Assembly: GCF_020623625.1 (NCBI RefSeq)
Contig: NC_060201.1
Location: 2,101,682-2,165,681 of the forward strand
Length of the DNA: 64,000 bases
Reading direction: 5' to 3'
Source of the DNA: Saccharomycodes ludwigii
Lineage: Eukaryota; Ascomycota; Saccharomycetes; Saccharomycodales; Saccharomycodaceae
The notes beneath the pieces are model-generated. The model made no database searches. It was not told the DNA's origin and saw nothing but the letters and a program-made list of their open reading frames with translations. This document shows, in pieces, positions 20,513 to 31,582 of the stretch. The first letter of the stretch is position 1; every line of letters begins with the position of its first letter. A program made the translations under genes and the position numbers.

Positions 20513-21169
20513 TAATAAATTATCTTTTTTATTTGTTTTAATTTTTCCAGCAAGTCGTGAAATTTACTTTTTAGTTTTTAAAATATAAATAATTTTACGC
20601 AACTAGAAACAAACAACTATTTTAGCTACAAAGAAATATGTTAGGCTTTTTCGTTTTAGTAAGGTCTTTAAAAAGCTAATTAATTCTACAATAAATAATA
20701 ATCCTTTACTATATAAATTCGTTTCTTTCTTACAAAAGCATTTTATGGTTATAAAACCTTGTTTGTTGATTATTTTAACCAAGCTAAACATAAAACGATC
20801 ATTCTTTAAATCACAGACTTAATCCACTACTCAATCCGATTCACCATATAATATCCGCATACAAGTATGTCCGCATTTATTATACAAACTCGCGCTTTCT
20901 TTAATCCCATAAAAAAAAAAAGAATTAGATTAACCGATACAAAATTTTTTTTTACTCTGCAATAAAACCAAAATCTGCTCAAAACGTTTCAAAAGATTAT
21001 CGTTAATAATTCGAAATTCCGAAAAAGCGAATTGTTTTGCCCCTTTTTTTTCCGAAAAAAAAAAATATTACTGACACCTTTCGAAGATGTCACAAAAACT
21101 ACTCAAATAATCAGTAATATCTAGATTTTTAAATTATATTTTAGTATTTAGTATACACACATAAACACA

Positions 21170-21205
<36 letters not shown>

Positions 21206-21304
21206 ATATCTATGTTATCTAATTTTTTTTTTTTTTTTTCTTTTTTTAAAAATAAGGAAAAATACCAGTGGTAAAATCAAACAAGTAAAGAAATATATAG
21301 AAAT
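20060..21304. promoter_or_regulatory. Divergent promoter region DGA1 / MNN4-like
   Basis: A 1.2-kb spacer with no gene that I can support. It has a T28 run at 20150-20177, GA-rich repeats near 20283-20340, an A30 run at 20479-20508, an AT repeat near 21173-21201 and a candidate UAS-INO at 20443-20453. GTCACAAAA at 21089-21097 fits the Ndt80 consensus, about 208 bp upstream of the MNN4-like start. A 62-codon minus-strand frame at 20603-20791 has no features of a real protein. Confidence 0.4.
20443..20453 (+). promoter_or_regulatory. Candidate UAS-INO (Ino2-Ino4) site
   Basis: TTTTCACGTGC fits the S. cerevisiae UAS-INO consensus WYTTCAYRTGS at every position. It lies about 385 bp upstream of DGA1, a lipid-synthesis gene. 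The CACGTG core could instead be a Cbf1 or Pho4 site. Confidence 0.45.
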
Positions 21305-23902
21305 ATGTTATTAAAACCATATAATATTAGATACTTGTATAAAATCGGTTACAAAACTACCCAAGGAAATCAAAAAAATGTCAAATTTAATCAAATATAT
21401 TTATTTTACTCAAAGAAAAAATATATATGTTGCTTTTTAGTCCTTTTACTTTGGTTTATTATGAAAAATGTTTTCCCCATAACTTCAATAAATACTAAAG
21501 AAGCCTTTAACTTTAAAAATAAAGGTCAACTTTATTACAAAGCAATTGAGTCATTTAATTCAGTTAATCTAAATACCGAACATAATTCAGGAAAAATTTT
21601 TTCTGGAATAGAATACTATTTCCATTATTTGGATGAAATTTTACCAAGTTCCATTTCGGTTACAAAAAAATCTTACCAAAACACCAACGATAATCGATAT
21701 GCAAATATTTTGAATGTATATGCTGATACCCAAATCATTTTGCCCTTATCTAATGAGCAAGTCAATGCTCAGGAAAATCCCCAAAATAACATTATTTTGG
21801 ATATCCTGAATGTCAAAGAATGGCCAAAGCTACCATTTGGTAAAAAAATTGAACAAACATACTGGTGTACTTTATATTATATCTTACAAAATGTGCACGT
21901 TGGTATCAAAAATCCCATGGTTCCATTTTCTTGGTCTGATTGGTATGAGTTTCAAAATTTTGGCAAATATAAAAGGGAAAAGTGCATGTCTAATAAAAAA
22001 ATTAAAAATTTTTATGTTAATAAACGCATAATAAAAAAAAATAGCGGCTTCTTAAACATCCCAGAATCAGAAACTTGTAAAAAATACAGAGGGATGGAAT
22101 ATTTACAAGGAGACAATTTAGTGGTAGATAAGCTCATATTTACTAACATTGGTGAGAAAAAATTTGTTGAAGTTCATACTAGAACGATACCCTTTGAAAA
22201 TGGATCTGCAATTATTGATCCCGTTTTTGGAATTGTTAAAAATTTTAAAATTTCAAAAATAAATAGGGAATGGGTTTTAAAAAAGTTACATAATATCATT
22301 AGCGGTGTTAAAATGTTTAAACAAGATGCTAGCAAAATGCAAGACATCATGTGTGATTATAGTGACAATTCAAAAAGAAAATTCATATTAAAACCGAAAA
22401 GTAGATTTGAAGAATACGATAGCATTGACGAAAATGATAAGCATCCAATCCATAAAAATAATAGGGGACTAGCTGAATTGCCTAAATTAGAAATACGTTA
22501 TAGGTCTAACAAGCCGAGCCAACCCAATTTTGAAACAATAATATTAAATGAAGATGATTTTAAAATTGATACAGACATCTATTTGAAAAAATTATTGTTC
22601 GACAATACGAATCCATTACAAGCTCTTAATGACAAGGCACCACAAGATATATCTGTATACCTTCAACATAGATTTGGTCGCTTTTATGGAAATTTGTATA
22701 GATACTGGATGGACTTGGATCAAAACAGAAATAAGAAATATTTTAATGAAGTTAAATTAAAAACGGATATAGAAGAAGTCTGGAGAAGGGGATCCCATTA
22801 TGATTGGAGATTTTTCAATGGACTACAATTTGTTTCTGAAAAACAAAAGGTTTTAAACAGAATATTCAAAGTATGGTCGGAATTTGCATCAAATTCTAGA
22901 ATTCAATGGTGGTTGGCTCATGGCAGCTTATTAAGTTGGAGATGGTCTGGCACGCAATTTGAATGGGATCACGATATTGATTTGCAATTACCCTTTAAAC
23001 ATTTTGAGTATATGGCTTTAAATTATAACAATACTATTATTGTTGACAGACAGGGATCTCAAGATATAAAACTATACTATTTAGATATAAATCCATTGTT
23101 TATGGATGTGTATCATGGAGAAAAGGGACTAAATACAATAGATGGGAGATTGATAGATGTAGAAACTGGGCTATACATTGATTTAACAGCTATCTCATTT
23201 AAGGATTTAACAAAGGAAACATTTGTTGGAAAAAAAACAAGTTTAAATAACAATAAATTCGCAATTAGCTATTTATCTTCAGTCAAATCCTACGTTTTGT
23301 CTTCATTACCGGGAAACACAGAGTTAAATTCAAAAGAAAAAAGCGACAAAAAAACTTTGACACAATATCAAGTGCTTGGTGATAAAAACTACCATTTTTA
23401 TGACAATTTAAATTTAATATCTCCTTTAAGGCAGACAAAATATGAAGGTTCTATTGCGTTTGTACCATTTGAGGTAGATTTTATTCTAAAAGATGAATAT
23501 CCTAATGGGCTAACTGATAAACACTACTTGGATTACATCTTTGATGTAGATCAACACCAATGGGTAAAAATTGAAACGGATAATTTCAAAAGTAATGATG
23601 GAATTTCAATGGGTTCTGAGAGCAATAGTCATAACAATGGAATATCTCCAGATTCACCATCATATTCTCTTCCTATGCAACATTTTATAGAAGATGATAA
23701 ACTTTGTAAAAGTGTTATTATGAAGGACTCAGAGTATTGCAAATGGGTATTTTACGCACACGGCACAGATAAAAAAAGTTTTGATTCCTTCAACGGAATT
23801 GGTAAAATTTCTAACAGATTCAAGTATTTTAATTCTCACCACATAAAAGAAGATTCGAGATTGCACAGTTTAATTGTCAAAGACGGGTACCCACAAACTT
23901 AA
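21305..23902 (+). CDS. Mnn4-family mannosylphosphorylation protein (LicD domain)
   Basis: An 865-residue type II membrane protein. A basic N-terminus is followed by one transmembrane segment at about 39-57, then a large lumenal region. The LicD-type core lies at about 533-563: WWLAHGSLLSWRWSGTQF followed by EWDHDIDLQLP, with the metal/nucleotide-binding DxD (DHDID). Mnn4 and Mnn14 (YJR061W) of S. cerevisiae share this layout and promote mannosylphosphate transfer to N-glycans in the Golgi. The Lys/Glu repeat tail of Mnn4 is missing here. It is inserted between DGA1 and RAD53, so it is not part of the two-way conserved order. The family is firm; the exact orthologue is not settled. Confidence 0.87.
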   Translation: MLLKPYNIRYLYKIGYKTTQGNQKNVKFNQIYLFYSKKKYICCFLVLLLWFIMKNVFPITSINTKEAFNFKNKGQLYYKAIESFNSVNLNTEHNSGKIFSGIEYYFHYLDEILPSSISVTKKSYQNTNDNRYANILNVYADTQIILPLSNEQVNAQENPQNNIILDILNVKEWPKLPFGKKIEQTYWCTLYYILQNVHVGIKNPMVPFSWSDWYEFQNFGKYKREKCMSNKKIKNFYVNKRIIKKNSGFLNIPESETCKKYRGMEYLQGDNLVVDKLIFTNIGEKKFVEVHTRTIPFENGSAIIDPVFGIVKNFKISKINREWVLKKLHNIISGVKMFKQDASKMQDIMCDYSDNSKRKFILKPKSRFEEYDSIDENDKHPIHKNNRGLAELPKLEIRYRSNKPSQPNFETIILNEDDFKIDTDIYLKKLLFDNTNPLQALNDKAPQDISVYLQHRFGRFYGNLYRYWMDLDQNRNKKYFNEVKLKTDIEEVWRRGSHYDWRFFNGLQFVSEKQKVLNRIFKVWSEFASNSRIQWWLAHGSLLSWRWSGTQFEWDHDIDLQLPFKHFEYMALNYNNTIIVDRQGSQDIKLYYLDINPLFMDVYHGEKGLNTIDGRLIDVETGLYIDLTAISFKDLTKETFVGKKTSLNNNKFAISYLSSVKSYVLSSLPGNTELNSKEKSDKKTLTQYQVLGDKNYHFYDNLNLISPLRQTKYEGSIAFVPFEVDFILKDEYPNGLTDKHYLDYIFDVDQHQWVKIETDNFKSNDGISMGSESNSHNNGISPDSPSYSLPMQHFIEDDKLCKSVIMKDSEYCKWVFYAHGTDKKSFDSFNGIGKISNRFKYFNSHHIKEDSRLHSLIVKDGYPQT

Positions 23903-23907
23903 CGCGT
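23902..23907. promoter_or_regulatory. MluI cell-cycle box (ACGCGT)
   Basis: A perfect MBF-type ACGCGT overlapping the last base of the MNN4-like stop codon, 430 bp upstream of RAD53. The only other copy I noticed lies inside ATG5. It is plausible for G1/S control of RAD53, but a single hexamer is weak evidence. Confidence 0.3.
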
Positions 23908-24336
23908 AGTTTTTTTTTTTTTTTAATTATATGTAGAAATGTTATAGAAAAATGTATAAAACACGTAAATCAGAAAAAAAAAAAAAAAAAAAATTTTTTT
24001 TAATTTGTATTTGATACACAGTGAAGACTTGTTTTAATTATTTGGTATTATCATAATTATTTATCATACCTGTAGTCTATTGTAAAATACCTTTGTTTCT
24101 CTTTTTCTTGTGAACAATTCTATAAATAGAATTCTTTTTTCAGACTTAATTGCAATATATATACATACACACACACACATACACACATATATATATATAT
24201 ATATATTTCCTCGATATATACTCCAGCAATAAAGATATATAGAATTTTTTTTCTTTTTTTTTTTTTTTTTAAACAATATTGTTCTATTAAAAAAACCAAC
24301 TTATAGTACATATCTTTTTAATATTTAGCACCACCT
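23903..24336. promoter_or_regulatory. RAD53 promoter region
   Basis: No gene is seen. It contains an A run next to T (about 23977-24000), a CA/TA microsatellite at about 24155-24207, a T-rich tract near 24246-24270, and an ACGCGT at its left edge. Confidence 0.4.
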
Positions 24337-27294
24337 ATGGATGCAATTACCCAACCAACACAACAATCCACTCAGGCTACGCAGAAATACATCATTGATA
24401 AATTTAGTCAAGAAAAGATAGCTGACGACATAGTATGCAGATTAATAAGCACCACTGGAGAATTGCCAATAAAAGATCTTCGAGCAGATCTTCAAGAGGT
24501 CCTTAAAACGAAAAAATCAATTAAGAAAGAGTGGATTTGCGGTAGAAACGCAAATAGCTGTGATTTTTATCTAGGTGATCATAGAGCTACCTTATCAAAT
24601 AAACATTTTATAATATGGTTAGGTGAGGATGGTAATTTACTTTTAAAAGATATAAGTACAAATGGAACATGGATTAATGGAATCCGCATGCATAAGAATC
24701 AAAACTACACTTTATCTCAAGGTGATGAAATATCTGTTGGTGTGAATAAAGCGGAGGATACGTTAAGCTTTATTGTATTTATACATGAAGCATATAAAAA
24801 ACAACTAAAAAGGATGGAATTGGAACTTCTAAGAAACAAAAATAAAATAAACAACAATATTAATACCAATACTAATAATATTGCTACTACTACCACCACC
24901 ACCACTACTACTAGTACAACTCCCACCGCTATTACTAATAATAATACTACCAATGATAACAATACCAAAGACATATACCATAATTATACAAATAACAGCG
25001 ATAATATTAAGGATATTAAAAAGCGAAATAATAGTAAACCAAATACAGTTTATAACAACCACCTAGCTATAGATGAACAACTTTGTGGAATCAATAAAGA
25101 TTTTTCTATACAGGATGAAGTTGTAGGACAAGGTGCGTTTGCTACTGTTAAAAAAGCAATTGATAGGTCCACGGGGAAAACATATGCAGTTAAAATTATA
25201 AATAAGAAAAAAATGGCAACTACTGAACTCGAAGGTGCTGCTAGGGAATTAGATATTTTACAAAGATTGGAGCATCCGAGAGTGGTTAGTTTAAAGGCAT
25301 TCTATGAAGACTCTAATAATTATTACTTGGTAATGGAATTTGTGTCTGGCGGTGATTTAATGGATTTTGTAGCTGCACATGGACCAATCAATGAAGATGC
25401 ATCAAGAGAAATAATAAAACAGATATTAGAAGCTATCGATTATATCCATTCAAAAGGTATCAGTCATAGAGATTTAAAACCAGATAATGTTTTGATTGAA
25501 CAGGATAGTCCTGTCCTAGTAAAATTAACTGATTTCGGATTAGCTAAGGTGCAAGGAAATGGGACTTTTATGAAAACTTTTTGTGGTACTTTGGCTTATA
25601 TTGCTCCCGAGGTTATAAGCGAACATCAAAAATCACAAAAAAGAAGGAAGAATAAACTGAGATTAACAAACCTCCATAAATTAAATGCACAAAAACCAGG
25701 ACACAATGGGGGCACACACGTTGCTGATGATGAAAATGAAAATGAGGATAAGGATGAGGATGAGGATGAGGATGAGGACGAAATAAAATATTCATCATTA
25801 GTTGATATGTGGTCTATGGGATGTTTAGCATACGTGATATTAACTGGCCACTTACCATTCAGTGGCGCCTCTCAAAAAGAATTGTTTCTTCAAATTAAGA
25901 AAGGGACATATCATGGCGGTCCACTAAAAGGATCCGGTGTTTCAGAAGAAGCAATTGATTTTATAAACAATTTACTACAAGTTGACCCAGAAAAGAGATA
26001 TACAGCTAAAAAAGCATTAAACCACCCATGGATTAAAGCTGCTTATAAGTATTATCAAGAATCTATGTCCTCAGGGTCCTTAGGCAGCCTGGCTTCAATA
26101 ATTTCTCTATCTCAATCGCAATATCACAATAATGCGATTAATGGTATCAATACTAATAGAAATGATGATATGGCTTCAAAAAATGATCAAGAAGAGATGA
26201 TAAAGACAAGTTTTATAGATTATGACAATAAAAAAAAAAAAGAAGCATCAGAAGAAAATATTTTTAAAAAGGAGGATGAAATATGCTTGGAAAATGAGGA
26301 AGATAAATTTAAAGTGCCCAATTTTTTACCTAAGAGATTTATGCAACCTCAAATATTAACGAGCAATGCTATAGAACATGCTAATAATAAAAATGGTGAT
26401 GCTTTCAATCCGGAAAGGGATACTGGTACCAATAATGGTAAAAGGAAATACGATGATATGAAACAAGAAGAGGAAATATACAATAATGACAATAATAACA
26501 GCAACAGAGCCAATACTACTACTACTGCTAATATTAATAGTATATGTGCTAACGCAACAGCAATTAATGGTAAACGTATTATTATAAATTCTTTAATAGG
26601 AGAGGGCAGATTTTTGACACTTTCCTCTACAGTAGAAAGTATATACAATGCGGATTTAGCTATCCCTCAGGGAATTAGCAAAGGTGTTTTTATTGGCCGT
26701 GATCCAGCAGCATGTGATTTTTTTATTAAAGAATATAGGCTATCTAAGGTGCATTGTATGATATTTAAAAGGAGACATGTTATTGAAAGACACTTATTAG
26801 AATCTAATATAACCAATGCTAGTACGAATACTACTACTGTTATTACTAATAGTCAAAATGTAACGGAAAAACTAGTTAGCGAATCACCAGCTCAGGGTTT
26901 AGAAGATATCTGGTTTTATTCATATGGCCAAAACCCATGCTATGTTAACGACACAATAATCAAAGCTGGATTTAAAACAAAAATTTATCATGGCGATATT
27001 ATAAAGCTATTTTCAGATAATAGTAACGGTAAGGGTAGTCCTCCCATGTTTATTGGTTTCCGTGTAGATATAAACGACGACACGGGGTTATTTAATAAAG
27101 GATTGAGGCATGACGTATATAACTATAACGATGTGATCGTGGAGGAACAAAACGATGTGGAACGTAAAGTTCCCAAGAAATTATTAACTGAGATTAAGAG
27201 GCGAAATATTAATAATTGTACTCATAATGCCAGTAATAAGCAAAAGATAAAGAAAGTTTCTGGTGTGTTAAGCCAATTAAAGATGAAAGAATGA
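24337..27294 (+). CDS. RAD53: DNA-damage and replication checkpoint kinase Rad53
   Basis: Effector kinase (CHK2 class) acting below Mec1/Tel1. The N-terminus PTQQSTQATQKYIIDKFSQE is almost the S. cerevisiae sequence, with the TQ cluster phosphorylated by Mec1. FHA1 is at about 38-150 (GRNANSCDF, LSNKHF, STNGTWINGIR). The kinase starts at about 255 (VVGQGAFATVKKA), with HRDLKPDN near 378, DFG near 399 and APE at 423-425. FHA2 is at about 755-915 (IGRDPAACDFFI, RLSKVHC). A basic C-terminal patch could be a nuclear localisation signal. At 985 residues it is longer than the 821 of S. cerevisiae because of Asn/Thr linkers and a roughly 58-residue charged insert (428-485) after APE. It corresponds to YPL153C. 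Confidence 0.98.
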   Translation: MDAITQPTQQSTQATQKYIIDKFSQEKIADDIVCRLISTTGELPIKDLRADLQEVLKTKKSIKKEWICGRNANSCDFYLGDHRATLSNKHFIIWLGEDGNLLLKDISTNGTWINGIRMHKNQNYTLSQGDEISVGVNKAEDTLSFIVFIHEAYKKQLKRMELELLRNKNKINNNINTNTNNIATTTTTTTTTSTTPTAITNNNTTNDNNTKDIYHNYTNNSDNIKDIKKRNNSKPNTVYNNHLAIDEQLCGINKDFSIQDEVVGQGAFATVKKAIDRSTGKTYAVKIINKKKMATTELEGAARELDILQRLEHPRVVSLKAFYEDSNNYYLVMEFVSGGDLMDFVAAHGPINEDASREIIKQILEAIDYIHSKGISHRDLKPDNVLIEQDSPVLVKLTDFGLAKVQGNGTFMKTFCGTLAYIAPEVISEHQKSQKRRKNKLRLTNLHKLNAQKPGHNGGTHVADDENENEDKDEDEDEDEDEIKYSSLVDMWSMGCLAYVILTGHLPFSGASQKELFLQIKKGTYHGGPLKGSGVSEEAIDFINNLLQVDPEKRYTAKKALNHPWIKAAYKYYQESMSSGSLGSLASIISLSQSQYHNNAINGINTNRNDDMASKNDQEEMIKTSFIDYDNKKKKEASEENIFKKEDEICLENEEDKFKVPNFLPKRFMQPQILTSNAIEHANNKNGDAFNPERDTGTNNGKRKYDDMKQEEEIYNNDNNNSNRANTTTTANINSICANATAINGKRIIINSLIGEGRFLTLSSTVESIYNADLAIPQGISKGVFIGRDPAACDFFIKEYRLSKVHCMIFKRRHVIERHLLESNITNASTNTTTVITNSQNVTEKLVSESPAQGLEDIWFYSYGQNPCYVNDTIIKAGFKTKIYHGDIIKLFSDNSNGKGSPPMFIGFRVDINDDTGLFNKGLRHDVYNYNDVIVEEQNDVERKVPKKLLTEIKRRNINNCTHNASNKQKIKKVSGVLSQLKMKE

Positions 27295-29929
<2,635 letters not shown>

Positions 29930-31041
29930 TTTAATTTTATATTTTTCAGTTTTTTTTTTTTTTTTTTTTTCATTCAAGGGGAGAAGTGTGATAAATTTAT
30001 CAATAACAGATTATTATATTCTCTATTGTCATTTGTTGAAATTTTTTTTTTCTCTTTTGTGATTTATATAAAATATATCAGCTTATTATTATTATTATCA
30101 TTATTATTGCTATTAAATTTTATATTTATAACTATTTAAGGAAAAAAAAAAAATAATTATTATTTTTATATATCGGAGATGCAGACAGCACAATTCCATT
30201 GTGTTATATATATTTTTTGATAGACAACAACAATGATAAGAATATTAATAGAAACAATAGTTAGTGCATTTTATCTACTACGTTTTGTAGGGGAATGATA
30301 TTGTAATATGATCTCATATATTTGTATATTGATCTAACCTTGAAAAGTTAATAAATTGTCAAGATTTGTTTGTTTATATCTGTTTTAGGTTATAATTGGT
30401 ATAAATTTCAAATCTAGAAGACTAAGTTTGAGATTTACCTCTGATAAAAAAAGAAACAGGCAATTTTTCTATTTTGTTTTATTTTGTTTACTTATTTTTT
30501 CCTTTAGGGCTGAGAAAAATTTTAAACCATAAACATTACAAAGAAATCAATAATTGAACGTCAAAGTTTTAAATATTTTGCAATCTTTATTTATTTTATT
30601 TTTTATGTTATTTACACTTCTTTCGAACCCATTTTTTTTTTTTTTAAACATATTTCCTAAACAATGGGCCCAATATATACATGTGAAGATAAAAAGAAAG
30701 ATATAAGCCATATATATATATATATATATGCATGAGTTAAAAATCAACTTAACTTTTTTTGTATGTTTATAAAATGTCTTAATATTTGTCATACGCATAC
30801 ATAACCCTAATTCTCATGGTATAGATCCTCTTATAAATATTTGTAACTTTTAAAAATCCAATCTAGTGTTAAACCTTATCTAGGAGCATATACTCTCAAG
30901 TATAAATTTGTATAAATTAAGCAGTTCATTCTTTTCCCTGAAGCAATTGAAGAGTAAACAAGACGTTTTTATTTATTTACCAGTTTGTTTATTTTTTTGT
31001 TTGTTTTTTCTGTTTTATACTCCGGCCGTTACATCATTAAT

Positions 31042-31072
<31 letters not shown>

Positions 31073-31148
31073 CGCTCTATCAATATATTTTGAAATCATT
31101 AAACTCTTTTTTCATTTGAACAGTGTTACAAGTTCTTATTACGAACAA
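29930..31148. promoter_or_regulatory. PEP4 3' region and KIP2 promoter region
   Basis: No gene is supported. It contains T20 at about 29951-29970, an ATT-type repeat near 30085-30120, an AT repeat near 30712-30729 and T29 at 31044-31072 just upstream of KIP2. An 83-codon minus-strand frame at 30547-30798 is Lys/Ile/Phe-rich and looks random. Confidence 0.4.
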
Positions 31149-31550
31149 ATGAATTCCACGCAAGGTTTAGAATTTACTTTAAAAAATCTAGCTCAACCAG
31201 AAGAATTATTTATATCATCGAAAAAAAATAATCAGAACAAGACTAATCAGACTAGGTGTTCCACTGCTGCCTCAAGGTTCCATACAATAACAAGCACTTT
31301 AAGAGGTGCATATATCAAAAAAAAAAACAGTTTTAGCCAGCTTAATAACGCTGCTATTGGTAGTAACAAAAAAAATAATTTATTGCACAATAAATCTGTT
31401 GAAACCAATACCACGAAATTCTCAACACATCTTCATCACAATTATTCAATAGAATCAAACACAACGGTAAATAATCAGAAACAAAATTCTAAAAAAAAAA
31501 AACCACAAAATATAATAGTTTTAATAGTGCTATACCCAGAGATACTATAA
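31149..31550 (+). CDS. KIP2: Probable N-terminal part of KIP2, in a different frame
   Basis: A 133-codon frame from the ATG at 31149 (MNSTQGLEFTLKNLAQPEEL) rich in Asn, Ser, Thr and Lys, the same style as the beginning of the KIP2 frame that follows. It crosses an A12 run at 31491-31502 and stops at 31550. The downstream KIP2 frame is open from 31493, ninety bases before its first ATG, and continues the same composition. One extra A (or two fewer) in the A12 run would make them continuous. A homopolymer sequencing or assembly error, a strain indel, or slippage on the run are the likely explanations. An intron is unlikely: TACTAAC occurs at 31570-31576, but no canonical 5' splice site lies upstream. 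Confidence 0.6.
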   Translation: MNSTQGLEFTLKNLAQPEELFISSKKNNQNKTNQTRCSTAASRFHTITSTLRGAYIKKKNSFSQLNNAAIGSNKKNNLLHNKSVETNTTKFSTHLHHNYSIESNTTVNNQKQNSKKKKPQNIIVLIVLYPEIL

Positions 31551-31582
31551 CTGTCAATAATAAAACCAATACTAACGGGAAA

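Noticed and set aside
20603-20791. 62-codon minus-strand frame in the DGA1 / MNN4-like spacer
   Set aside because: Random-looking composition and no clear domain or conservation cue.
30547-30798. 83-codon minus-strand frame
   Set aside because: Its Ile/Tyr run comes from an AT repeat and its Lys run from a T tract; no protein-like pattern.
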